Positions 37,701-44,531 of a DNA stretch of 64,000 bases are shown here, piece by piece. The translations under genes were made by a program, and so were the position numbers. The stretch comes from Alloalcanivorax marinus (GTDB lineage: Bacteria > Pseudomonadota > Gammaproteobacteria > Pseudomonadales > Alcanivoracaceae), in assembly GCF_016785095.1 (NCBI RefSeq), contig NZ_JAEKJB010000015.1, forward strand, positions 186,001-250,000, read 5' to 3'. Position 1 is the stretch's first letter; every line of letters begins with the position of its first letter. The notes beneath the pieces were generated by a model, which was not told the origin of the DNA, did no database searches, and saw only the letters and a program-made list of their open reading frames with translations.

Positions 37701-40700
37701 TCAGCGTATTGGTGGGGCTGATGGTGATGGCGCTGTTACCGAGCGCCTCGCCGGGCACGGCGACGGTGCGTTCGTACTGATAGTCGAACGGCAGGGTCTG
37801 GCCGGCGGCGATGACCACTTCCTCCAGCAAGGTCAGGTCCACCGGTGCCTTTTCACCGGCGGCGAGCAGCCCTCTGGTTTCGAAGGCATCGCCGCCCACC
37901 ACCACCGCTTCCCCGGTGCGTAGCGTGAGCGTGCCGCCGCCGTCCACGCCGAAACCAAGCAGATCTCCATCCAGGGTCAGCACACCGCTCCGCGGCGTGC
38001 CGCTGTTTTCATTGACGGTGGTGGCGGCGCTCAGGGTGATGTCGCCGCCACGGCCGCCCATCAGTTCGCCGTCGGCGTCCACGGCGCCGCCGGAGGAAAC
38101 ATCGATGCGGCTGCCCAACTCCAGGGTGACATCCTGGCTGGACAGGACCTGGACGCGACCGCCATCGCGGTGCGCCAGGGAAGCCCGGAATGGTTCACGG
38201 CGCTGATTGCTCCACAGGCCCCGGGCATCCAGGAAGCCTTCAGCGCCCAGGCGCATCCGGGTTTCGCCGTCCGCGCCTTCCAGGGCGGTACGCACCAGGG
38301 AACCGGTGTTGTTGTACGCCTCGATAATATTGGTCAGCGTAATGTCACCGCCACGCGCGGTAACGGTGCCATCCACGTCCACCTGGCCGGAGGCCAGGCG
38401 GACGTAACCGCCCGGGGTGACGGCCAGGTCGTTGTCCACGCGGATGGCGCCGGCGGATACCAGGTCCACGCCGCCCAGACCCTGCTGGTTGAGGTGTTCG
38501 GCATCCAGCCAGACGGTGTTCAAGCGCTCGCCGAGTTCCGCGTCCCGGTCGAGCTGGTCGGCGATGGCGTCGAAGTCGCCGATGCGCACGTCGGATTCGA
38601 AGCCGCCGGCGAGTCCCTGCACGCCGTAGCGGCCGAGCAGCAGGCGGCCGCCGAGGGCGACGCTATTCTGGGCTTGCTGGTAGCCGTCCAGGCCGGCGTC
38701 GCGGGCGCGGTCCTGGCGTTCGCCGTTGTAGACGCTGGCGTCGATATCGCCGTCAAGAACGGCGGTGGGCGCGCTGACGATGAGCTGGCCGGCGTCGCGG
38801 CCGGTGACGTAGCCGTTTTCCACCCGTTGTTCGCGGACCACCGCCGGGTTGTAGTAGCCATCGGTCTGGCCCCAGCGTTCGCTGTGGCGCTGGTAGCCCC
38901 GGTAGACCCCGGTGTAGCGCATATAACCGGGGGCGTTGGCGGCGTTGTAGACGCGACCGTCGGCGCCCATCAGCCAGGTCTGGCGCACATAGCCGCCGGC
39001 CACGTTGAGGGTGCCGCCGGACAGGTTGACGCTGGAGCCGCTCTGGCTGATCACGGCGTCGCCGTGCAGGCGCACGGTGCCACCGGCGGCGGCCCATTCC
39101 CGGGCGGAGTGTTCGCGGGTGTCCAGGTAGCCGCTCACTTCCAGCAGGCCGCCGGCGGTGTACCAGCGGTCTTCTTCATAGCCACCGGTGCCGGCGGGCA
39201 CCAGGATCAGTTCGCGGCGGTCGATCCAGATGTCCTCGTTCTTGAGGCCGTCGTCGTCCCGGTTGATGGGCGAGTCGCGCAGTTCGTTGCTTTGCACGTT
39301 CACCAGGACGTTGTTGGCTTCCATGGCCACGCGTACGCCCACGGCACCAGAGACATCCACTTCGGCACCGGTTTCCAGGCGCACCCGATCCTCGGCGGCC
39401 ACGGCGATCTGGCCGCCGGTGGCCTGGGTGAGGGAGTCCTTCTCGAAGATCACGTCGCCGCCGGAGACGATCTCCACCCGGGACTGGTCACGACGGTCCG
39501 GCAGATCCGCCAGGTTGTCGAAATGGCCGTCGGTCATCTCGTCGCGGAGCAGGTCCTGGTCCGCGGATTCCTCGATAAGCTGCTGGCGGCGGCTGTCCGT
39601 GGCGGTGCCGCTGTCCTCGTCGATGAGCACGGCTGTGACGCTGTCCGCGCCCAGGGTGACGCTGCCTTCGGCGTCGCTGGCGGCATTGAGCAGGTGCACC
39701 GTGCCGCGGGCGTCCACGCTGGTGGTGGCCACGGCCACCCCTTGCTGGCGCACGTCGTGACCGGTGAGGGTGATGTCACCCTCCGGGGACAGGATCAGGC
39801 CTTCGTTGGTGACCTGCCCGGCGTCGCTGCCGATATCCAGGGAGGTGGCCACTTCGTTGCCCCGGGTGGTGGAGGCGGTGTTCTGTTCGGTGCCCTGCCC
39901 CTTGCGGATATAGAAGTCGTCACCGGCGGCCAGGGTAGTCTGGCCCCGGTCGGTGACGATCTCACCGCCGTTGTTGACGCTGCGCCCCAGGAACATGGCG
40001 TAACCGCCGCCCTGGGTGCTGGTGCCCGGCGCCCGCGTGGTGATGCGCGCGCCCGCCTGGATGTCGATGTCGCCGGCGGCATCGGTGAACACCGGCTGGG
40101 TGCCCTCCTCATCGAAGTAGATACCCCGTTCGCGGAATTGTTCGTCGCTGATGTCGGCGGCGGCGGCCACCAGGTTGCGCGCGTTGACCTGGCTGGTGCC
40201 GCTGAACACCACGCCGTTGCGGTTGGCGATCATCACCGTGCCTTCGCCCTGAATGCGCCCCTGGATCTGGCTGGGCCGGGCCTGGGGATCATTGACCCGG
40301 TTCAAGGCCGCCCAGTTGGACTGCTGCTGGAAGTCCACGGTGGTGTCGCGGCTGACGTTGAAGGTCTCCCAGTTGAGGATCGCCTTGTCGCCGGTCTGCT
40401 TCACGGTCACCGTGGTGTGGCCGTCGCTGCTCACCTGGGTGGGCGCGTCCGCGTTGTGCCAGCCGGCGGTGCCTGGATTGGTGTCCACCTTGAGGCCGCC
40501 GTCGGCAAGGCCATCGGGAATCCCCGAGGCGGCCTGCCGGGCCGCTTCCCGGGCGGCCTCCTGGGCGGCGCGTTGCGCGGCCAGGGTATTGGCGGTGCGC
40601 CGCAGGTTGTCCAGGGAATGCTTGAGCTTCTGCGCCGCGCGTTGTTCCGCCAGGGTCCGCACCCCGCCGCTGTGTCGACCGCCGGCGGTGGCGGCGGCCT

Positions 40701-40893
40701 GCGCCGAGGCTCGCGCCGCCGCCTTGGCGGCCATCCAGTCGGAGCCCATCACCCGCGGGCCGGCTTCCGCCAGGGTGACGGAGCCCATCGCCAGCACCAC
40801 GGCCACGGCACGGGCCAGGGGTTTAACGGCGAAGGGGGCGGCGCTGGAACGGTTCGCCGGCGACGTCGACGGGGCGGCATGCTTCAGCTTCAT
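28741..40893 (-). CDS. Giant filamentous-haemagglutinin-type TpsA exoprotein
   Basis: 4,050 aa. Signal peptide ~1-44 (RAVAVVLAMGSVTLAEA), then an unusual Ala/Arg-rich helical stretch (~50-125), then the TPS secretion domain (~130-300; IQGRIQGEGTVMIANRNGVV, a variant of the NPNG motif). The rest is a right-handed beta-helix of short G-D-(I/V/L) repeats to about residue 3,500, then a C-terminal region resembling DUF3739. Modules of the LPAGTPL type recur near residues 1,060-1,165 and 2,910-3,070. I noticed no cysteine, hence no disulfide C-terminal anchor. Likely an adhesin or matrix protein secreted by the TpsB encoded at 49465-51060. Some internal segments are less GC-rich than the flanks. 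Confidence 0.92.
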   Translation of the reverse strand: MKLKHAAPSTSPANRSSAAPFAVKPLARAVAVVLAMGSVTLAEAGPRVMGSDWMAAKAAARASAQAAATAGGRHSGGVRTLAEQRAAQKLKHSLDNLRRTANTLAAQRAAQEAAREAARQAASGIPDGLADGGLKVDTNPGTAGWHNADAPTQVSSDGHTTVTVKQTGDKAILNWETFNVSRDTTVDFQQQSNWAALNRVNDPQARPSQIQGRIQGEGTVMIANRNGVVFSGTSQVNARNLVAAAADISDEQFRERGIYFDEEGTQPVFTDAAGDIDIQAGARITTRAPGTSTQGGGYAMFLGRSVNNGGEIVTDRGQTTLAAGDDFYIRKGQGTEQNTASTTRGNEVATSLDIGSDAGQVTNEGLILSPEGDITLTGHDVRQQGVAVATTSVDARGTVHLLNAASDAEGSVTLGADSVTAVLIDEDSGTATDSRRQQLIEESADQDLLRDEMTDGHFDNLADLPDRRDQSRVEIVSGGDVIFEKDSLTQATGGQIAVAAEDRVRLETGAEVDVSGAVGVRVAMEANNVLVNVQSNELRDSPINRDDDGLKNEDIWIDRRELILVPAGTGGYEEDRWYTAGGLLEVSGYLDTREHSAREWAAAGGTVRLHGDAVISQSGSSVNLSGGTLNVAGGYVRQTWLMGADGRVYNAANAPGYMRYTGVYRGYQRHSERWGQTDGYYNPAVVREQRVENGYVTGRDAGQLIVSAPTAVLDGDIDASVYNGERQDRARDAGLDGYQQAQNSVALGGRLLLGRYGVQGLAGGFESDVRIGDFDAIADQLDRDAELGERLNTVWLDAEHLNQQGLGGVDLVSAGAIRVDNDLAVTPGGYVRLASGQVDVDGTVTARGGDITLTNIIEAYNNTGSLVRTALEGADGETRMRLGAEGFLDARGLWSNQRREPFRASLAHRDGGRVQVLSSQDVTLELGSRIDVSSGGAVDADGELMGGRGGDITLSAATTVNENSGTPRSGVLTLDGDLLGFGVDGGGTLTLRTGEAVVVGGDAFETRGLLAAGEKAPVDLTLLEEVVIAAGQTLPFDYQYERTVAVPGEALGNSAITISPTNTLTLAADWTIPESATGTFRVLVGGTVYGSNQTVPAGSVITNVVGASIGTLPSDYIVPADAFPNGIPVQPSQQTLPAGTPLPNDVVFAAGETLAAGSVLSRDVRVKPVLQLAAEDFQRGFSRYDVNGHKGVAVSEGASIDVTMPVYRFRMGASGAATREGALEKWTPPLYQVLPERDGRVVRRGGASLTLRSESQGRPGAITVGEGATVQVDPEQSIVLRGGQTTVDGTLRARAGRIDILNPSSDAQLQAATPARSIWIGENALLDVSGVAHTGTDLRGRRYGEVLNGGQVTLGSNLPEEKVDGLYPVNNQFIIVRDGAVIDVSGAQADLDLGLEGLTTVSGDAGGLAMRSNAGIYFDGELRAESGGDGAAGGRLDVMLETIALPVNIGDERQTELRTIVVGEGIESGLPSDLTAGKDDSALRFGQARFDSEDIEAWGIDSLSLWAQDAILFEGDTGLDLGGKIELSAAVIGAAPETRDIQVALAAPYVRLAGRTELPTVPGSSNQQGTGPFFEFENGHISPNSTHESSRFSVSADLIDLGQGAVAFGGHGTRGLLGGGEAEVDLPGFARVTLDSRGDIRMDNAVLTAQHELEVIAERLYPVTHSTNNALRVGDINPDIENAGDAVLSIRRRGEGTPDLPPSVFGALYLLAPNIEQNGAVMAPLGLISVGKDVENTGGVNPPYDVRNVHVDVALGANSITSISADGLILPYGYTTDGINYYYDGEKVEFDDTNSDAAQRQRTGGGIVFDVATFLAREGAVVDTSAGGVLQGVGFRSGQRGSVNILDTALANAAPWHAGDGDAEVYAIVPGHYGDVAPIDPALAGPARVGERITIGAGVPGLPAGTYTLLPAEYALMPGGYRVELGASERFDRGVRSSAPGLYDASVYLGVAHTGLLARQPRRASIMSGAQVRRYGDFDETTLTQWVLNRQAEFGAARAPYLIPEDMRSLTFDFGGARDDGEQVFRFDGELRNRQVEGGAGGMVAFTGKPLEVVAEKGQGAGDRITLVDDDINALGATILGLGVSAPSFDGRLDSYRVSTVVRSGATLRAGTVVLGGQVNGADDVVVESGATIDTRGFEAAGWTAANGIVLAPAEDQALLVVGNDLMTFGGASGDGRLRVEDGAALFGEGSVALLASGGAEIGDISLGARDLLLGVEDINVGTDAALAQAASDGVLSSGWRLTQSVLDGLLRPADGPGIESLSFQASNSINFIGPVSLDTFDPGTGESSADLRFITPAIYGLGGDGDTATIRTERFTWSGLGYMEGADPVAAQPGPVIDGGAGTGTGAFQVDADEVLFGFNGPLTDESTNLTLERWMLGFADVTFNASDRISSERASQLSVYQRAIGDGDYQGGNLTLNAPVLTGQARSDMTFRAGGDLTVARPEGAEPVDRSGLDLGGRLTLDGNRVRIDGTVAAPSGHIEIRAEEDVELAAGSVLDVAGREVTFFDVTRHSFGGDVVLESRQGDVRQAAGATLDVSARGSDAGTVKATAANGQVALEGDLIARAGDQPDNGFEGGSIQVEGLTILDFVGLNLRLGGGGFDYRRDFTLGSGDLVIGDELRARHLSVTADGGSLTVAGTVRAGGDHVGSLRLAARDDLTIESGAVLDASGDTLKRDSHGGAIEGSNRATLDLTTRDGRLVLADGATLDVSAGGEARGVINLNAPRLGGSQGDDVAVDAGGPLTVRGAKRLAVNGFWTYDDAPVDAEDGTTQVVDEAYMDGIHQDSQVFVNGALANADLMARLAGLRDATDTFQLRPGVEIVSATEDGNLRVEGDLDLANYRYGPDVDPAVRGSGTAGVFNLRAGGDLTVNGNISDGFGVPLTSPDSEISVDFELEPGLLDTANRFQSDYTLPQDLILAGGWDISQVDGSLPFAINPTRATLPAGVPIEESVVIAVQSLVNGVLAADIVLPAAVRDLRTGVTYGPGVVPAGTSGVFFAPPGTEFAAGYVFFQPPQIQVDTIPAGTDLSRYQSISLPLTETNREIQLTAGMVLPEGFRIASLNGSETINVPLQPLAPVLDQGQESWDIRMVAGADLASASRRAVRAGALAGDLVLDNPDAPLVLRGITNDERPVTSVIRTGQGDLELLAARDYRHDSAYGVYTVGNALPSGEVPDVARPDGGELGASYAEYQDSEAVTDVQAGFLTGGGEVLVQAGRNLHGYTSGDLSGDLPASDWLWTQGAAADGALDAWWIHPGTYSKNNTSRPKFSTFQGIGALGGGNLSVSAGEKLGTYAFIGADATPVGALNLVVGASGWRDADGTVRQTGGGELRVSAGAINPLRDRTRSNMANLRGDIRVRAGAIGQTWQTFQVPGSNSDPRPDDLITRARVNDYGLLSVTQGDGTARLLSVGDAVFRTLNPTAGLPGAGLWTDRTKTSVFAAGGDITMSSLSTGIEAPSTLSLVASEGSIYGTSNSGDSIQVRPSLDGGVEVLAADSIYRLGLGVEAHEDADGVSGLAPTRFYAVDGDIYNLGYGALPSSSRVDGLLGRPAWIRAGRDIVGLGQTIDSAFNGQHSRAVAFGHNADTDVSLIEAGRDLIYVDAAAVGPGTLEVTAGRNFYQADRGWVRSMAGLSGDIGSGADIAINVGMGADGPDYQALIDAYLNPANLADPGRPLADQPDKVVKVYDQELSSWLEDRYGDAALDGTTALAYFEGLSPEQQRIFLRELYYAELRAGGREYNDADGDRTGSYLRGRRVISTFLPKVDSEAGTSDYQGDYTMFSTGEYSGLVRTEGGGDIQMLVPGGDLIVGVDGVRPEGGDNGILTQGRGDIQLYSQGDIALGLSRIFTTYGGDIFAWSAAGDINAGRGAKTTLVYTPPRRVYDGLGNVSLSPVAPTTGAGIATLAPIPEVPPGDIDLIAPLGVIDAGEAGIRVSGNVNIAALQVVNAENIQVQGESSGLPAVARVNVGALTNATNAANSAVQAAEQVSRGNRGDRPSVITVEILGYGEERLVPEQDRSAGATDYRPDGAVRVLGAGALDERQSAELTEAERRSML

Positions 40894-41160
40894 GGATTGA
40901 CTCTCTCAACGCGGACGGGAAATGCACCGGCGTTGTTTCAATGGTCGCCGGGTTACTTGGCATAGACGTTCCGGGAAGCCGCCGATTGAACCGATTTCAT
41001 GGAAAATTCATAAAACCGGCGTGGCCGCGCCGTGCCACCCCGCCGGCCCGGGCACTTTTTCTTTCGCCGTGAAATATTTCCGCCACAAAAGACGGCCATA
41101 ATGCGAAATTGCGCATTCATATCAGTTGTGCTTCCCGATTAATGAAAAGACTTTTGGGCC
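40894..41160. promoter_or_regulatory. Divergent control region between exoprotein and STN/sigma/FecR operon
   Basis: 267 bases without a gene, AT-richer than the surroundings. It holds the 18-bp direct-repeat element at 40994-41011 and the inverted repeat AATGCG-AAATTG-CGCATT at 41100-41117. CGCATTCATATCA (41112-41124) recurs as CGCATTCATTTCA at 51313-51325 upstream of the motor operon. Confidence 0.65.
40994..41011 (-). promoter_or_regulatory. Shared direct-repeat element upstream of the exoprotein
   Basis: Minus-strand ATGAATTTTCCATGAAAT: ATGAA repeated at an 11-base step, one helical turn. Sixteen of 18 bases match 51320-51337. CCGG follows four bases away at 41016-41019. Confidence 0.6.
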
Positions 41161-41838
41161 GTGGCCAGAGCCGCCGATAAACGTTGTTGGGTTGCAGCCC
41201 GCCGTGTGGGCCGACTGATGGCGGTGGGGTTTCTGTGTTTGGGGATGGCGGCGTTCGGCGACACCGGCGAGCAAGACTTCGACCTGCCGGCGCAGCCCTT
41301 GTCCCGCGCGCTTGAGCGATTCAGCGAACAAACGGGGGTGTCGATTTTGGTAACCAGTGATCTTACCCGCGACAAACAATCCGGCGCCGTGCGCGGCCAC
41401 TTCACCGCCATGGCGGCGCTGAGCGGGCTGCTCGCCGGAACCGGTCTGCGGGCCCGGCGCATCGGCGAATCCGCCCTGACCCTGGTGCGCCAGGACAACG
41501 GCGGCGAGAACGGCGACGCCCCCCCTGCCCCGGCGCGAGTGGCACCCGCCTATGCCACCGCACTGCGGCGGCACTTCAGCGAACGGCTGTGCGACCGGCT
41601 CGGCGACCAGCTTGGCCGCGTGCGGGTGGCGGTGCAGCTGTGGATTTCCCCCCGGGGCCGGGTGGAAAAAGTCCATGTGCTCGATTCCGAGGACGCGCCG
41701 CGCTGGGGCGACACCATCCGCGACGGCCTGCTGAGCAGCCAGTTGGCGCCGCCGCCCGCCGGCCAGCCCAACCCGGTGACGGTGCTGATCACGCCCTCCG
41801 ACGAGGCCGCGCCCTGCGCCGGCCAGCGGGAGGGCTGA
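41161..41838 (+). CDS. Periplasmic STN domain - TonB C-terminal domain fusion
   Basis: 225 aa from GTG 41161 (ATG 41218 is a possible later start). Signal sequence ends near AAFG. An STN (secretin/TonB short N-terminal) domain follows (~residues 38-100: FDLPAQPLSRALERFSEQTG, VSILVTSDLT), then a Pro/Ala linker and a TonB-C-like fold (~135-215: VRVAVQLWISPRGRVEKVHV). In FecA-type signalling the STN domain is part of the outer-membrane receptor and contacts FecR; here it is a free periplasmic protein. First gene of the STN/sigma/FecR operon. Confidence 0.8.
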   Translation: MARAADKRCWVAARRVGRLMAVGFLCLGMAAFGDTGEQDFDLPAQPLSRALERFSEQTGVSILVTSDLTRDKQSGAVRGHFTAMAALSGLLAGTGLRARRIGESALTLVRQDNGGENGDAPPAPARVAPAYATALRRHFSERLCDRLGDQLGRVRVAVQLWISPRGRVEKVHVLDSEDAPRWGDTIRDGLLSSQLAPPPAGQPNPVTVLITPSDEAAPCAGQREG

Positions 41839-41840
41839 CC

Positions 41841-42386
41841 GTGCCGGATACCCTGCATCAGCCGCTGCGGGATCTGTTCCTGCTGCGTTACGACGAACTG
41901 CGGCAACGCCTGCGCCAACGTCTGGGCTCGCCGCAACTGGCCGAGGACGCCCTGCACGAAACCTGGCTGCGCATCGAGACCCTGCGCGACGGCACCGTGG
42001 TGCGCCACCCGGCGGCCTATGTGTTCCGCATCGCCTTGAACGTGGCCGAGGAACAACGACGCAAACAGGCCCGGGTTATGAATCTGGACGAGGTGGAAGA
42101 TCTCTACGCCATGGCCGACGAGATGGCCGATCCGGCCAGGGAAGCCCTTGGCGAACAGGAGATCGAGCTGTTCCGGCGCGCTCTGGCGGAACTGCCCCGG
42201 CGGCGGCGCGCCATCGTTACCGCCGCGCGGCTGGAGGATACTCCCCACGCGGACATCGCCCGGCGTCATGGCGTGTCCCTGCGGACCGTGGAAAAGGAAT
42301 TGCGCGCCGGCCTGGAGTATTGTTGTCAGCGTCTGGACCGCGAGTACATTCAGCGGTTCGGCCCGAAACGGAAAGAGTCCCCGTGA
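41841..42386 (+). CDS. ECF-family RNA polymerase sigma factor
   Basis: 181 aa from GTG 41841, two bases after the STN stop, with GGGAGG upstream. Region 2 is visible (LGSPQLAEDALHETWLRIET) and region 4 as a helix-turn-helix (DIARRHGVSLRTVEKELRAG). The layout is of FecI type, and the following FecR-like gene overlaps its stop (GTGA). It probably transcribes the exoprotein and motor operons when the FecR/STN pair signals. Confidence 0.9.
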   Translation: MPDTLHQPLRDLFLLRYDELRQRLRQRLGSPQLAEDALHETWLRIETLRDGTVVRHPAAYVFRIALNVAEEQRRKQARVMNLDEVEDLYAMADEMADPAREALGEQEIELFRRALAELPRRRRAIVTAARLEDTPHADIARRHGVSLRTVEKELRAGLEYCCQRLDREYIQRFGPKRKESP

Positions 42387-43363
42387 TCATGCATGATTCC
42401 TCCCGCGCCGGCGCCAGGGACCGCGACCGGATCCAGCGTGAAGCCCGGGAATGGCTGATTCTTCTCGAATCCGGTCGCGCCACCGCCGCCGACGGCGATG
42501 CCTTCCGGGAATGGTGCGCGCGCAGTGCGGAACACGCCCGCGCCTTCTCCCACTGCCGGCGGGTCTGGAGCGGCATGGGCGAGGCGGCGCGATCGCGGCC
42601 CGACAACGTCACGCGCCTGGAAGAGCGGCAACGGCCGGGGCTCAGCCGGCGCGCCTTTCTCGGCGGCGCCGCGGCGGCCTGCGCCGGCTGGGTAGTGATG
42701 CGCTCGCCCCTGGACCTGTGGCCCGGCGCCGAGGTGCTCACCGCCGATCTGTGGACCGCCACCGGCGAGCAACGCGAGGTGGTGTTGCCGGACACCGCCA
42801 CCGTGCAACTCAACACCCGCACCCGGGTGGATCTGCAGCGCCGGGACGGCGCCGTCACCGGCCTGGTGCTGCGCGGCGGCGAAACCGAGGTGACCACGCT
42901 GCCGTACACGCCGGCCCGCTTCACGGTAAGCGCCGGCAACGGCCACGTTGAAGCCCGCGGCGCGCGCTTCAATGTGCGCTACACCGACGACCGGGTGCGG
43001 GTAACCTGCCTGATGGGGGAAATCACCGTGGCCCATGGCCGCGACCGCTCGCGGCTGCGGCCGGCCCAGCAGGTGGTCTATAACGAAACCCGTCTGACCG
43101 GGGTCACGGCGGTGGACCCGCAAAGGGTGAGCGCCTGGCGCCAGCGCATTCTGGTGTTCGATGGCACGCCGCTGGCGTCGGTGGTGGAGGAAGTGAATCG
43201 CTATCGTCCGGGCCGCATCCTGCTGCTGGACGAGGCCCTGGGCCGCACTCCGGTGCAGGCCTATCTGTCCCTGGACCGGCTGGAGGACTTCGCGGCGCTG
43301 GTCCGCGAAGTCCGGGGCGCCACCGTGCGCGACCTGCCCGGCGGCGTGTTGATCATCAGCTAG
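42383..43363 (+). CDS. FecR-type sigma regulator with Tat-like signal
   Basis: 326 aa from GTG 42383 (ATG 42389 also possible). The N-terminal cytosolic FecR_N/DUF4880 part carries REAREWLILLESGRATAADG; a membrane segment follows the twin-Arg sequence LSRRAFLGGAAAACAGWVV; then the periplasmic FecR domain (LNTRTRVDLQRRDGAVTGLV, GARFNVRYTDDRVRVTCLMG). The C-terminal ~70 residues (FDGTPLASVVEEVNRYRPGR) resemble an STN-like fold. It would hold or release the sigma factor according to signals from the periplasmic STN protein. Overlaps the convergent YbjN gene by eight bases. Confidence 0.9.
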   Translation: MIMHDSSRAGARDRDRIQREAREWLILLESGRATAADGDAFREWCARSAEHARAFSHCRRVWSGMGEAARSRPDNVTRLEERQRPGLSRRAFLGGAAAACAGWVVMRSPLDLWPGAEVLTADLWTATGEQREVVLPDTATVQLNTRTRVDLQRRDGAVTGLVLRGGETEVTTLPYTPARFTVSAGNGHVEARGARFNVRYTDDRVRVTCLMGEITVAHGRDRSRLRPAQQVVYNETRLTGVTAVDPQRVSAWRQRILVFDGTPLASVVEEVNRYRPGRILLLDEALGRTPVQAYLSLDRLEDFAALVREVRGATVRDLPGGVLIIS

Positions 43364-43820
43364 CGGCGGGCTCTCCGGCCTCGGCTTCCTGTTCCGGGAC
43401 CCGGTAATTGCGCAGATACAGCAGCAGTTCGCGCATCAACCGGTCCCACAGCTCCACGCTGGTGCGCAGGTGCCCCCGGCTGACGCCGCCGGCCACCAGC
43501 ACGTCCATCTCCAGCACCAGGAAATCGCCCTGCTGACTGAGACGGCCGAACCGTTTGCTGCGGTTCCAGGTGGCCACCATGCCCTCCGGGAGTACACCAT
43601 CGATGCGCAGCGCGCAGCTGAGGGTAACGTCCAGCAGGCGCTCGCCGTCCTCCACATGGGGGTTCCCGGGGCGCACCGCGAAACCCACGCCCTGGCTGGC
43701 GCTGAGCAGCTGGCGCAGGCCGTTCTGTTCGCTTTCGTTGGTGCGGTAGCCGGCTTCCTGAAGCAACTCTGCCAGGTCGCCGAGGGTCACGCTGTCGATC
43801 ATCGGGGTTGCATCACTCAT
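43356..43820 (-). CDS. YbjN-family protein
   Basis: 154 aa. The fold signature of YbjN (putative sensory-transduction regulator, type III chaperone-like) is seen in LGDLAELLQEAGYRTN and FLVLEMDVLVAGGVSRGHLR. Cytosolic: no signal peptide. Last gene of the TpsB-motor operon, and its ATG overlaps the preceding stop by eight bases (ATGAGTGA). It may act as a chaperone or regulator of this system; not tested. Confidence 0.75.
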   Translation of the reverse strand: MSDATPMIDSVTLGDLAELLQEAGYRTNESEQNGLRQLLSASQGVGFAVRPGNPHVEDGERLLDVTLSCALRIDGVLPEGMVATWNRSKRFGRLSQQGDFLVLEMDVLVAGGVSRGHLRTSVELWDRLMRELLLYLRNYRVPEQEAEAGEPAAS

Positions 43821-44511
43821 TGGAATCTCGCTCCTCGGATTGGGTCGGGGTCGTCTGATCCTCCGGCGCCGTCACCTCTACCTGGTTGTTGTAGAGGCGG
43901 TCGCCAAAGTCCTGGGCCCGGTTTTCGAACTCCACCCGCGCCGACGCCGCCAGCGGCTGGCGCATGCGGAACAGGCTGCCGGCGCCCAGGCTTTCGTAAG
44001 CGTCCAGGATTTCCCGGCCGGCCTTGAACAGGGCGTCGTTGCGCGCCACGCAGGTTTCCAGGGCGTCCGCCTGGGCCTGGGCGCGTTGGGCCAGTTGCCG
44101 CCGTTGCGCCTCCTTGTCGCGGGCCATTTCCAGCAGTTCATCGTAGGCGGCGCGCACCTTCTGGTTCTGCTGGCGGCTTTCGGCGAGACGGCCACGGCTG
44201 GCCCGTTGCTGGCTCTCCAGCCGGCCCTGGCTGGCCTCGAGGCGCCCGCGCAGGGCCGCCACTTGATCCAGCGCCGCCTGACGTTCCGCTTCCGCCTGGC
44301 TCACCCGGTTCTCAAGTCGCGCCTGGTTGGAACGCAGCGTCTGCAGCTCCTGGCGGGTGTTGCGCAGTTCCGCGCGCAGCCGCTGTTCCAGGCTCTGGTC
44401 GGTCTGCGCGATGGCCGGCACGCTGAGCGCCAACAACAGGCCGGCCAGCATCAGGGCGCCGCCACGGCGTGGCGCTTTCAACGCTTTCGACGGCTCTTGT
44501 GTTTTGTTCAT
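43813..44511 (-). CDS. Periplasmic coiled-coil protein
   Basis: 232 aa from ATG 44511, chosen for GGGAGGAAT upstream. Signal peptide to about residue 36 (ending AIAQ), then a heptad-rich coiled coil (~40-150, E/Q/R/L-rich), a short globular part with one Cys (ALETCVARNDALFKAGREIL) and an acidic tail. Reminiscent of periplasmic DUF3450-like proteins that accompany ExbB fusions, but I do not assign it firmly. Between porin and ybjN genes of the same operon. Confidence 0.75.
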   Translation of the reverse strand: MNKTQEPSKALKAPRRGGALMLAGLLLALSVPAIAQTDQSLEQRLRAELRNTRQELQTLRSNQARLENRVSQAEAERQAALDQVAALRGRLEASQGRLESQQRASRGRLAESRQQNQKVRAAYDELLEMARDKEAQRRQLAQRAQAQADALETCVARNDALFKAGREILDAYESLGAGSLFRMRQPLAASARVEFENRAQDFGDRLYNNQVEVTAPEDQTTPTQSEERDSNE

Positions 44512-44531
44512 GACATTCCTCCCGCGCACTC

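Noticed and set aside
28741..40893. RGD tripeptides in the exoprotein as integrin-binding motifs
   Set aside because: They lie in G-D-I/V strand repeats that recur hundreds of times, so RGD is expected by chance.
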